Source: Bacillota bacterium (GTDB lineage: Bacteria; Bacillota; Clostridia; Acetivibrionales; DSM-1351). Taken from it: a stretch of 14,067 bases of DNA. The notes under the pieces were generated by a model. That model worked only from the letters and a program-made list of their open reading frames with translations, made no database searches and was not told where the DNA came from. A program made the translations under genes and the position numbers. The DNA lies in assembly GCA_023433945.1 (NCBI GenBank), contig JAEYTP010000107.1, positions 1-14,067 of the forward strand, given 5' to 3'. The first letter of the stretch is position 1. Each line of letters starts with the position of its first letter. Below are positions 7,059-14,067 of the stretch, in pieces.

Positions 7059-7106
7059 AAAGATAGTAAACTCAAAGACATGATAGATCGGAATAGTCAA
7101 AATTGG

Positions 7107-7211
7107 AAAATGAAAAGGACATTATCAAAATGAAAAGGACATTATAACGGAGTGATTTGCAATTAATGATATAACCAGTCAGACGAAGTGATTTGCAAGT
7201 AATGATATCAC
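7107..7211. repeat. Two short tandem repeat pairs in the spacer
   Basis: AAAATGAAAAGGACATTAT occurs at 7107-7125 and 7127-7145 (period 20). A 27-base segment containing AGTGATTTGCAA occurs at 7149-7175 and, with three changes, at 7185-7211 (period 36). No function is evident; they look like slippage or short duplication products. Confidence 0.75.
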
Positions 7212-7224
7212 GAGGGCCAAACTC

Positions 7225-7253
7225 TTGTGTGAGATAGAAAATTACAATACAAT
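7225..7253 (+). promoter_or_regulatory. Sigma-A promoter of the GH95 gene
   Basis: TTGTGT (7225-7230), a 17-base spacer, TACAAT (7248-7253). Transcription would begin near 7259, at the foot of the hairpin that follows, leaving a leader of about 80 bases to the GH95 start. Confidence 0.55.
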
Positions 7254-7256
7254 AGA

Positions 7257-7314
7257 GGTGTCGTACTCAACTACTGAAATAGTAGGTAAGTGGAATGACA
7301 CCTTATTTGTTTTT
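7257..7314 (+). promoter_or_regulatory. Leader hairpin with T-rich tail before the GH95 gene
   Basis: GGTGTC (7257-7262) pairs with GACACC (7297-7302), and inside it CTACT (7271-7275) pairs with AGTAG (7281-7285) around GAAAT. The T-rich TTATTTGTTTTT follows (7303-7314). This could be the terminator of transcripts from upstream, a 5' stabilising hairpin, or an attenuator. The outer stem is only six pairs and the T-tract is interrupted, so strong termination is doubtful. Confidence 0.5.
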
Positions 7315-7341
7315 GAAGTTATAGATTAGAGGGGTAGAAAA

Positions 7342-9867
7342 ATGTCACAAAAGCTTTGGTATAAAACTCCTGCGAGTGATTGGAATGAAGCGCTTCCAAT
7401 AGGTAATGGCAGGCTTGGGGCAATGATATATGGACAGGTTAAAAGAGAAAACATCCAATTAAACGAAGACAGCATTTGGTATGGTGCCCCTATTGATAGA
7501 AATAATCCTGATGCTCTGGCCAACTTACCAAGAATACGAAGTTTGTTGTCGGAGGGTAGAATTAGTGAGGCTGAAAAGTTGGCTACACTAGCTCTTTCAG
7601 GCATTCCTGAAAGCCAGCGCCCATATCAGTCTTTGGGCAATTTATACTTGGATTTTGGCATTAATGACAAAAGCAATATATCAGAATATTCTAGAGAGCT
7701 GGATATTGAAAGTGCTTGCGTTACAATCAGGTATGTTATGGATGGTGTTAAATATACCAGACAATATTTCTCTAGTGCCCCAGATCAGGTTATCGTAGTA
7801 AGAATTAGTGCCGATACTCCCGGTAAAATAAGCTTTAAAACAAACTTTAGAAGGGGAAGATACCTTGATAATGTTGATACAAATGGCGGAAATACTCTAG
7901 CCATGTATGCAAGCTGCGGCACCGATAAGGGCGTAAAATTCTGTTCCATGGTGAGGGCTTTACCAGAAGGCGGCAGAGCACATACTATAGGAGAGAGCCT
8001 ACTTGTAGCGAATGCAGATTCAGTAACACTGCTGTTGTCCGCTGCTACAAGTTTTTATCATAATGAATATAGCAAACAATGCATGAAATATATAGAGGAT
8101 ACCTCAAATAAGACATATTCTCAGCTTCTTAATGTACATATAAATGATTACAAAACATTATTTAACCGTGTATCTCTTGAAATTAATCACCATGAGGTAA
8201 AGGAAGAGCTAAATGGATTTGATACTGCAGAAAGATTGGAGAGAATAAAGTGCGGAAAGTCAGACGTGGACTTAGTAAGCCTTTACTTCCAATTTGGTAG
8301 GTATCTACTGATATCATGTAGCCGTCCCGGAAGCTTACCGGCAAATCTACAAGGCATATGGAATCAGGATATGCTCCCCGCTTGGGATAGTAAATATACA
8401 ATTAATATAAATACTGAAATGAACTATTGGCATGCTGAAACCTGTAATCTTTCTGAGTGCCACTTACCGTTATTTGACTTACTAGATAGGATGAGGGTAC
8501 CGGGCAGAAAAACAGCGCAAGTAATGTATGGCTGCGGAGGTTTTGTTGCGCATCACAACACCGACATATGGGCAGATACTGCTCCTCAGGATATTTGGAT
8601 ACCTGCGACTTATTGGCCAATGGGCGCAGCGTGGTTGAGTCTGCATCTATGGGAGCACTATGAGTTTAACAAAGATAAAGAGTTTCTAAGGTGGGCATAT
8701 CCTATTATGAAGGAGGCTGCCGAATTCTTCCTTGACTTCTTAATTGAGGATGGCAAAGGTAGGCTTGTGACAAGTCCTTCTGTATCACCTGAAAATACTT
8801 ATATACTTGAAAATGGTGAAAAAGGGTGCCTATGTATCGGACCTTCAATGGACAGCCAGATTATATATGAGCTGTATAGTGGATGTATTGAGGCCGCTGA
8901 TATTTTGAAGATGGATACTTCATTTGTGAAGAAACTCAAGGCTGTGAAAGATAGATTGCCTAAGCCACAAATTGGCAAATACGGGCAAATTCAAGAGTGG
9001 ATAGAGGACTATGAGGAGGAGGAGCCTGGACATAGACACATATCACATTTGTTTGCTCTTCATCCTGGGAAGCAGTTTAGCGTCAGAAAAACGCCTGACC
9101 TTGCAGCTGCTGCACGAACAACTTTGGAGAGACGTCTTTCAAGCGGAGGAGGGCACACCGGCTGGAGCAGAGCATGGATAATTAATATGTGGGCAAGGTT
9201 GAAGGATGGGGAAATGGCTTATCAAAATGTTATGGAGCTATTACGTAAATCAACTTTGACGAACCTTTTTGATAATCATCCTCCCTTCCAGATAGATGGA
9301 AACTTCGGGGGGGCTGCAGGAATAGCAGAAATGCTGCTTCAGAGCCATGAGGATGGTATAGAATTTCTTCCTGCGCTTCCAAAAGAGTGGGTGAGCGGCA
9401 GGGTAAAGGGACTTTTGGCACGTGGCGGATTTGAAATAGATATGGAGTGGCAGGACGGGAAATTTACAAACGCTGTTATTCTCTCAAAAGCAGGAGAAGT
9501 CTGCAAAATTATAACCTCTCAAGGTTATAGAGTAACCTGCGAAGGCACTGAGATTGATAGCTTGATTGCCAATCAACCCGATATTACAATTGCGCGCCAA
9601 GTTGACAGTGAGATAGCAAAGCAAGTTGGCAGTGAGATAGCAAAGCAAGTTGACAGTACAATTGCGCATCAAGTTGACAGTGAGATAGCAAAGCAAGGTG
9701 ACAGTGCAATTGCGCATCAAATTGACAGTGAGATAGCAAAGCAAGGTGACGGTACAATTGCGCGCCAAATTGACAGTGAGATAGCAAAGCAAGTTGACAG
9801 TGAGATAGCAAATCCAAGTGTAATTTGTTTTGAAACTATAAAGGGGAAAAAGTACGAGCTTAGTTAG
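7342..9867 (+). CDS. Cytoplasmic GH95 glycoside hydrolase (alpha-L-fucosidase type)
   Basis: An 841-residue enzyme of glycoside hydrolase family 95, inverting enzymes that release alpha-linked L-fucose (classically the 1,2 linkage) or L-galactose from oligosaccharides. The N-terminal beta domain starts with WYKTPASDWNEALPIGNGRL and QLNEDSIWYG; the (alpha/alpha)6 catalytic barrel follows. The residues used by the family are all present: the Asn pair N355 and N357 in TININTEMNYW, the general acid E484 in SPSVSPEN, and D652 in FQIDGNFGG. There is no signal peptide or lipobox, so it works inside the cell on imported glycans. GAGGGG lies 7 bases before the ATG. The C-terminal beta domain is interrupted at residues 737-824 by eleven octapeptide repeats, making the protein longer than expected; the domain then resumes with SVICFETIKGKKYELS. 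It precedes a sensor kinase, regulator and sugar-binding protein on the same strand. Substrate (fucose or galactose) cannot be told from sequence. Confidence 0.93.
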   Translation: MSQKLWYKTPASDWNEALPIGNGRLGAMIYGQVKRENIQLNEDSIWYGAPIDRNNPDALANLPRIRSLLSEGRISEAEKLATLALSGIPESQRPYQSLGNLYLDFGINDKSNISEYSRELDIESACVTIRYVMDGVKYTRQYFSSAPDQVIVVRISADTPGKISFKTNFRRGRYLDNVDTNGGNTLAMYASCGTDKGVKFCSMVRALPEGGRAHTIGESLLVANADSVTLLLSAATSFYHNEYSKQCMKYIEDTSNKTYSQLLNVHINDYKTLFNRVSLEINHHEVKEELNGFDTAERLERIKCGKSDVDLVSLYFQFGRYLLISCSRPGSLPANLQGIWNQDMLPAWDSKYTININTEMNYWHAETCNLSECHLPLFDLLDRMRVPGRKTAQVMYGCGGFVAHHNTDIWADTAPQDIWIPATYWPMGAAWLSLHLWEHYEFNKDKEFLRWAYPIMKEAAEFFLDFLIEDGKGRLVTSPSVSPENTYILENGEKGCLCIGPSMDSQIIYELYSGCIEAADILKMDTSFVKKLKAVKDRLPKPQIGKYGQIQEWIEDYEEEEPGHRHISHLFALHPGKQFSVRKTPDLAAAARTTLERRLSSGGGHTGWSRAWIINMWARLKDGEMAYQNVMELLRKSTLTNLFDNHPPFQIDGNFGGAAGIAEMLLQSHEDGIEFLPALPKEWVSGRVKGLLARGGFEIDMEWQDGKFTNAVILSKAGEVCKIITSQGYRVTCEGTEIDSLIANQPDITIARQVDSEIAKQVGSEIAKQVDSTIAHQVDSEIAKQGDSAIAHQIDSEIAKQGDGTIARQIDSEIAKQVDSEIANPSVICFETIKGKKYELS
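9550..9813 (+). repeat. Eleven 24-bp tandem repeats coding for an octapeptide repeat
   Basis: In frame within the GH95 gene, units read EIDSLIAN, QPDITIAR, QVDSEIAK, QVGSEIAK, QVDSTIAH, QVDSEIAK, QGDSAIAH, QIDSEIAK, QGDGTIAR, QIDSEIAK and QVDSEIAN. Units of the type ending in AK are nearly identical in DNA; from the fourth unit on they largely alternate with a type carrying CAATTGCGC, giving a 48-bp higher-order period. The first unit is the most diverged in DNA and is probably the original seed. The near identity points to recent expansion. Open frames on the opposite strand here merely mirror the repeat. Confidence 0.95.
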
Positions 9868-9892
9868 TAAGCTTGAATAAAGGTTTTGAACT

Positions 9893-9962
9893 CCCATGCT
9901 TGTTAATGGTTATTAATATCGTAAACCAACTTAAGCAAACGATTATACAAAACAAGTATGGG
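9893..9962 (+). terminator. Long inverted repeat after the GH95 gene, possible terminator
   Basis: CCCATGCTTGTT (9893-9904) pairs over all 12 bases, with one G-U, with AACAAGTATGGG (9951-9962); the loop is 46 bases and AAAGTTTTATT follows. A smaller dyad, AGCTTA (9858-9863) with TAAGCT (9869-9874), overlaps the stop codon. The large loop and interrupted T-run make this an unusual terminator; it may instead be an operator or processing site. Confidence 0.4.
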
Positions 9963-10015
9963 AAAGTTTTATTATAAACATAATTACCCCATTAATTACA
10001 AGTTTACAATAATTA

Positions 10016-10044
10016 TTGAAACCTATGGGAATTTATGCTAAAGT
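10016..10044 (+). promoter_or_regulatory. Promoter of the kinase/regulator pair
   Basis: TTGAAA (10016-10021), a 17-base spacer, TAAAGT (10039-10044) with an extended TG at 10036-10037. The leader would be about 55 bases. The -10 is weak, which suits a gene pair expressed at low level. Confidence 0.5.
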
Positions 10045-10104
10045 TTTGTTGAAAGCAAACTCCAAGTAAATAATACCATATATAAGCTTAAACGGGGTAA
10101 TTAT

Positions 10105-11937
10105 ATGAAGCATAATCTGAAGTTAACTTTTTATAGAAGCTTGAGTTTAAAGAAAAAACTGCTTTTTTCATACATACTTTTAATTGTAATTCCTCTGGTG
10201 ATATTAGGGTATTACTCATATTATTATTCCTCAAATACTTTATATGAAAAGGTTGTTATTAGTTCAAGAGAAAGCAATGAGCAAATTGTAAAAAACATTG
10301 ATAGTTTTATTACAAGTCTATCAAAAATATCAGAATTTCCTAGCTTGGACGATACAATTAGCAGTATTCTTCGTAAGGATTATAGTGAATCGGAAAACAG
10401 ATTTGTTGAAATCTTGAATGATGTGGAAGATGCCAATGCTTCACTGTATAAGGGCGTATTCTATATGAATGAATATATAGGGTCTGTTACTGTTGTTCCA
10501 AACAACATGGATTATGTATTCAATGTAAGTATAATCCCTAAATATACAGTTAGCTATCCAGATAAGTCGCAAGAGTGGTTTCAGGAGATTATAGAGGCAG
10601 AAGCTAAAGCTGTGGTATTTGGGATACATAGGGATTTTCTTCAGACAGAAGGAGAATATGTTATTTCAGTTGGAAGAAGTATTGTAGATCCATTTTCTGG
10701 AGAATGCTTTGGAGCAACAATAATTAACGTAAAAGTTGATAGAATAAAAGCTCTTTGGCAGGATATTTCTCTTACTGAAAAAAGTAAATTTATAGTAATT
10801 GATAATAAAGATAACATAATATATGGTAGCGGGATAGGTGAGCCAGGCAAAAATATAAGCTCCCTACCCGGCTTTTCGAAGTCCATTGCAAAGGATGGTT
10901 CTATCGAAACGGTAATTGACGGTGAAGAAGTCTATTTGAATATTGCCACATCCGAATTATACCAATGGAGAGTAGTTAGTATAACGCCTAAGGATGAATT
11001 GTTTAGTGAGATATATAATATCAGGGATATAACTGTTCTTCTTTGTATTATATTGATATTACTCTCTTTAAGTATATCTACAATAATTGCTACTGGCATT
11101 ACTAAGCCAGTGCTAATGCTGAAAAACTCAATGAAGCTAGTTGAAAAAGGAGATTTAAATGTCACCTCAGCTATTTCAGGGGGAGAAATTGGTGAACTAA
11201 GTGCTAGTTTTAATAAAATGATAACTGAGATGAGAATTTTAATCCAAAAAATATACGAGCAGGAAACGGATAAGAGAAATGCTGAAATCATAGCTCTCCA
11301 GTCTCAGATTAACCCTCATTTCCTTTACAATACTCTCAACACAATAAAGTGGATGGCCAAGATGCAGGGATCTAGCGGAATTGTTAATGCATTGGGATCA
11401 TTAATAGAACTTTTGACCTTTGCATCAAAAAATAAGGGTAGTTTGATAAGTATAAGGGAGGAAATTGAGCAATTAGATTATTATCTTGACATAATGAATC
11501 TAAGGTTTTTTGACAAATTTAATGTAGATTATCAAATAGATGAAGAAGTGAAAAAGTGCATGACTCTAAAGTTTCTTTTGCAACCAATTGTTGAAAATGC
11601 TATTATACACGGATTTGAGGAACTATCTGATAAAGGTAACATTAAAATTTCTATTGTAAAAAAGGATACTCGAGTTATATACGACGTAACGGATAATGGT
11701 AAAGGGATGGACCAGGAAACAATAAGGAAAGTACTCTACAGTGACGAACACAACTCCAAAAAGAAGTTTAGTAAAATTGGACTTTATAATGTAAATAAAC
11801 GTATCAAGCTTGAGTTTGGAGATACATATGGGGTGCAAATAATGGAGGAGAATCACAAGTATAGCAGGGTCCATGTCGAGATTCCGGTAATAATGCAAGC
11901 GGAGGAGGAAACATATGAAAATTCTCATAGCAGATGA
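10105..11937 (+). CDS. Sensor histidine kinase, YesM-like (HPK7/LytS-type)
   Basis: A 610-residue membrane kinase that should sense an extracellular compound, probably a sugar or glycan, and phosphorylate the regulator encoded next. TM1 is at about 19-40; residues about 41-305 form an outside sensor domain of the Cache type; TM2 is at about 309-330, followed by a HAMP linker (TKPVLMLKNSM onward). The His_kinase domain has QINPHFLYNTLN with the phospho-acceptor H405, and the ATPase part has QPIVENAIIHG (N498) and DNGKGM (530-535). Length and layout are usual for the family. GGGG lies 8 bases before the ATG. Its 3' end overlaps the regulator gene by 23 bases. A terminator-like inverted repeat and a separate promoter lie before it, so it may be transcribed apart from the GH95 gene. 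Confidence 0.93.
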   Translation: MKHNLKLTFYRSLSLKKKLLFSYILLIVIPLVILGYYSYYYSSNTLYEKVVISSRESNEQIVKNIDSFITSLSKISEFPSLDDTISSILRKDYSESENRFVEILNDVEDANASLYKGVFYMNEYIGSVTVVPNNMDYVFNVSIIPKYTVSYPDKSQEWFQEIIEAEAKAVVFGIHRDFLQTEGEYVISVGRSIVDPFSGECFGATIINVKVDRIKALWQDISLTEKSKFIVIDNKDNIIYGSGIGEPGKNISSLPGFSKSIAKDGSIETVIDGEEVYLNIATSELYQWRVVSITPKDELFSEIYNIRDITVLLCIILILLSLSISTIIATGITKPVLMLKNSMKLVEKGDLNVTSAISGGEIGELSASFNKMITEMRILIQKIYEQETDKRNAEIIALQSQINPHFLYNTLNTIKWMAKMQGSSGIVNALGSLIELLTFASKNKGSLISIREEIEQLDYYLDIMNLRFFDKFNVDYQIDEEVKKCMTLKFLLQPIVENAIIHGFEELSDKGNIKISIVKKDTRVIYDVTDNGKGMDQETIRKVLYSDEHNSKKKFSKIGLYNVNKRIKLEFGDTYGVQIMEENHKYSRVHVEIPVIMQAEEETYENSHSR

Positions 11938-13486
11938 CGAAATGCTTGTAAGGGCTGGACTTAAGTCTTCGATTAACTGGGAAAGTGAAAACTTTAGCAT
12001 TGTTGGAGAAGCAGACAATGGTGAAAAAGCATTGAAAATGGTGACTGAATTGAAGCCAGATATACTACTGCTGGATATTAATATGCCAATAATGAATGGA
12101 ATAGAAGTGTTAAAAGAGCTAAAAAATAGAAAAGAGTCATGTAAGGTAATAGTGCTGAGCTGCCATGATGAATTTGAATATGTAAAAGACGCTATGCGTT
12201 ACGGAGCTAAAGATTACATATTGAAACATAAAATTGATGCTGAAAGTATTATTAATATACTCAGAGAAGTTAAACATACAATTGAAGCAGAGATGCGAGA
12301 GCGCGATATAGAAGCTAATAGTACAAAGCCTGAAATAGCATTAATACATGAGAAGAATGATTTTCTATGTAAGTTATTGAAGGGATATCAGTTTAAGGAG
12401 GATGAACTGGCAAGACAGCTACTAACTCTTGGCATATCTTTAAAATGCAAAAATATAATGTGTATTCTATTTGAAGTTGAGAAATATAGAGAGGTTTTAA
12501 ACCGTTATAACAGTTATGAAAAAGAACTCTTCCAACTCTCTATTGAGAATATTTCAAAGGAATTACTAAGCAGTACAAAGGAAAGTGAATTTGTAATTAA
12601 GGATGATAATCTTTATGTAATTTTGCTCAGTAGTGTTCAAGAAACAAGTGAGCAGAACACTTTCCAAAATACCATTACGCTAATAAAGAGGTTTCAAAAT
12701 ACTTTTAAGAAATATTTAAATGTTGACCTAACCTTTGCTGTCAGCGAAGTATACAATGACTTGAATAATACTCAAAAGGCTTTTAAAAAGGCTTCGATGG
12801 CGCTCTCCCAGAAGTTTCTATTCCCTGATGAATATTATTTTTTTGTAAACAATATTAATTTCAAATCTCCGTTTTGCGTCAACTCACTTATAAATGTAGA
12901 CGACATACTTGGCGAAAAAATTAGTTTTGAATGCGCCCTGAACAATTTGATTAGCGCCTTAGAAGGGCTTAAATCAGACAAATATGTGGACATAAAATTA
13001 TTAAAAACTTTTCTATCTAGAATAATATATTCACTTACTGACAGGTTTTTAGAGGAGGGTTCATTTGTTGAAGACGATTTATGGGAGAGCATTAATGATG
13101 TTATCGGATACTTGAAGAGGCTTAATGAAAAGTGCGCAAGTATGCTAGATCCATCGGGTGAACTAAGTAATTATCTAGTAAGAGAAGCTGTAGCATATAT
13201 AAATAAAAATTATGAGAAGGATATCAGCCTCAAGGTGTTGGCAGATTATCTTAGTGTAAGTGAAAGCTACATAAGCAGGCTATTTAATAAACAAATTAAT
13301 ATGACTGTGTCCAACTATATTAACCTAAAGCGTATTGAAAAGGCAAAGGAGCTGCTAAGAAATACTACGTTGAAGAATTATGAAATTGCTGAAAAAGTTG
13401 GGTACAAAAATCACATACACTATAATATTGTATTCAAAAAGTTAAATAACTGTACCCCGTCAGAATATCGTAATAAAGTAATATGA
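11915..13486 (+). CDS. Response regulator with AraC-type output domain, YesN-like
   Basis: A 523-residue DNA-binding regulator, partner of the kinase. The receiver domain (1 to about 120) has the acidic pair D7/D8, the phospho-acceptor D54 in LLLDINMP, and K104 in YILKHK. A middle region of about 290 residues has no clear motif, as is normal in this group. The AraC-type double helix-turn-helix occupies about 423-523 (DISLKVLADYLSVSESYISR, then NYEIAEKVGYKNHIHYN and the ending CTPSEYR). GGAGGAGG lies 7 bases before the ATG, inside the end of the kinase gene, so translation is coupled. Such regulators usually activate the adjacent sugar ABC transporter; the binding-protein gene that starts at 13710 and perhaps the GH95 gene are the likely targets. 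Confidence 0.93.
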   Translation: MKILIADDEMLVRAGLKSSINWESENFSIVGEADNGEKALKMVTELKPDILLLDINMPIMNGIEVLKELKNRKESCKVIVLSCHDEFEYVKDAMRYGAKDYILKHKIDAESIINILREVKHTIEAEMRERDIEANSTKPEIALIHEKNDFLCKLLKGYQFKEDELARQLLTLGISLKCKNIMCILFEVEKYREVLNRYNSYEKELFQLSIENISKELLSSTKESEFVIKDDNLYVILLSSVQETSEQNTFQNTITLIKRFQNTFKKYLNVDLTFAVSEVYNDLNNTQKAFKKASMALSQKFLFPDEYYFFVNNINFKSPFCVNSLINVDDILGEKISFECALNNLISALEGLKSDKYVDIKLLKTFLSRIIYSLTDRFLEEGSFVEDDLWESINDVIGYLKRLNEKCASMLDPSGELSNYLVREAVAYINKNYEKDISLKVLADYLSVSESYISRLFNKQINMTVSNYINLKRIEKAKELLRNTTLKNYEIAEKVGYKNHIHYNIVFKKLNNCTPSEYRNKVI

Positions 13487-13492
13487 CATCCC

Positions 13493-13522
13493 AAAGGTTA
13501 CATTAAGTAACCTTTATTTTGA
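13493..13522 (+). terminator. Rho-independent terminator after the response regulator
   Basis: AAAGGTTAC (13493-13501) and GTAACCTTT (13507-13515) form a perfect 9-bp stem with loop ATTAA, followed by ATTTTG. It starts six bases after the stop codon and separates the two-component pair from the transporter genes. Confidence 0.75.
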
Positions 13523-13623
13523 GTAAATGACAAATATATTAACAAAAGTACATTTTAATTAATACACTCTTTTCTTTTAATTTTATACATATAAATTTAA
13601 TAACAAAATGACAAGGTTATAAA

Positions 13624-13652
13624 TTTAAACTAAAAATTGTAGTAGATATAAT
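13624..13652 (+). promoter_or_regulatory. Promoter of the solute-binding protein gene
   Basis: TTTAAA (13624-13629), a 17-base spacer, TATAAT (13647-13652). The -35 is weak, as expected for a promoter helped by an activator such as the adjacent AraC-type regulator. The leader is about 50 bases and contains GAGAGGAAAAC (13663-13673) before the actual ribosome binding site. Confidence 0.55.
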
Positions 13653-13709
13653 TATACACAAAGAGAGGAAAACATCTCAAATATTTGTATTAATGAGGGA
13701 GGACTATGA

Positions 13710-14067
13710 ATGAAAAGGTTTAGTAAGTCAGTAAGTTTACTAGTTAGTTCATGTTTAGTTATTTCTATGGCTTTATCTGGATGTGGGTCAACAGATAATG
13801 AACAGGTATCAGATACGTCAACACAATCTTCATCAACCTCAGCTCCGGTAAAAGAGGTAACTTATAAGGTGGGTTATTTCTCAGAGCAGTATACTTCAAC
13901 CTATGAGAAGGCTTGTGAAGGAATTGAAGAAGTTATGCCCGGAGTAAAGGTAGAACCTATGATGTATCCCACAGACAAGGATTACTGGGATAACCTGCCT
14001 GCCCAAGTAGCAGCAGGAACAGCACCAGATTTAGCGGCAATGACAAATGAAAAATATTTGGATTTTA
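13710..14067 (+). CDS. ABC sugar transporter solute-binding lipoprotein, N-terminal part (cut by window end)
   Basis: The first 119 residues of an extracellular solute-binding protein of the family 1 type, a lipoprotein that captures an oligosaccharide and hands it to an ABC importer. A lipoprotein signal is clear: basic MKRFSK, a hydrophobic core, and the lipobox LSGC with C25 as the lipid-anchored residue. A Ser/Thr-rich linker (about 27-46) follows, then the fold begins with VTYKVGYFSEQY and continues through NLPAQVAAGTAPDLAAM, typical of the family. Of two overlapping ATGs, that at 13710 is used; the one at 13706 runs into a stop after five codons. GAGGGAGG lies 7 bases upstream. Permease genes probably follow outside the window. 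Confidence 0.9.
   Translation, partial: MKRFSKSVSLLVSSCLVISMALSGCGSTDNEQVSDTSTQSSSTSAPVKEVTYKVGYFSEQYTSTYEKACEGIEEVMPGVKVEPMMYPTDKDYWDNLPAQVAAGTAPDLAAMTNEKYLDF

Noticed and set aside
7257..7341. T-box or other known riboswitch before the GH95 gene
   Set aside because: The leader is about 80 bases, lacks the conserved T-box sequence and shows a simple nested hairpin only.
9550..9813. CRISPR array
   Set aside because: The 24-bp units adjoin directly without unique spacers and are in frame with the GH95 gene.
9484..9897. Two long open frames on the minus strand with Cys/Leu-rich repeats
   Set aside because: They are the mirror of the 24-bp repeat in the GH95 gene; any repeat with a period that is a multiple of three stays open in other frames if no stop falls in the unit. 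No ribosome binding site or family likeness.

Overview
The window looks like the chromosome of a low-GC Gram-positive bacterium, most likely an anaerobic member of the Clostridia. The AT-rich intergenic DNA, G-rich ribosome binding sites, sigma-A-type promoters and gene families (YesM/YesN-type two-component pair, lipoprotein sugar-binding protein, GGDEF protein, IS3-family debris) fit that group. The species cannot be read from the sequence.

Left part (1-4870), a patchwork with much decay. It opens with the 3' end of an IS3-family transposase, then a cluster of 13-bp repeats in alternating orientation and a terminator. A minus-strand AraC-type regulator with a GyrI-like effector domain follows (559-1428). 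Its upstream spacer holds what looks like a frameshifted gene relic on the minus strand (about 1720-1903). Next is a membrane-bound PAS-GGDEF diguanylate cyclase (2080-3684) with its own extended -10 promoter, then an orphan piece of another IS3-type transposase (about 3711-3843). On the minus strand, a strong promoter (4474-4503) drives an unlisted 28-residue hydrophobic peptide gene (4320-4406), followed after one base by a small polytopic membrane protein (3917-4318). Another possible minus-strand coding relic lies at 4563-4727.

Middle (4873-7341). A complete YyaL/SSP411-type thioredoxin-domain protein (DUF255) has a tandemly duplicated 3' end: past the stop codon the same frame continues and ends in the same PNREL-stop. 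The following spacer contains more short tandem repeats, then a promoter and a leader hairpin.

Right part (7342-14067), a carbohydrate-use locus on the plus strand. A cytoplasmic GH95 alpha-L-fucosidase-type enzyme is followed by a membrane sensor kinase, an overlapping response regulator with an AraC output domain, a terminator, and the start of a lipoprotein solute-binding protein of an ABC sugar importer, cut by the window end. A likely model is that the kinase/regulator pair senses an extracellular glycan, the importer brings it in, and the GH95 enzyme trims it inside the cell. The GH95 gene carries the most unusual feature of the window: eleven tandem 24-bp units (9550-9813) encoding an octapeptide repeat inserted near the C-terminus.
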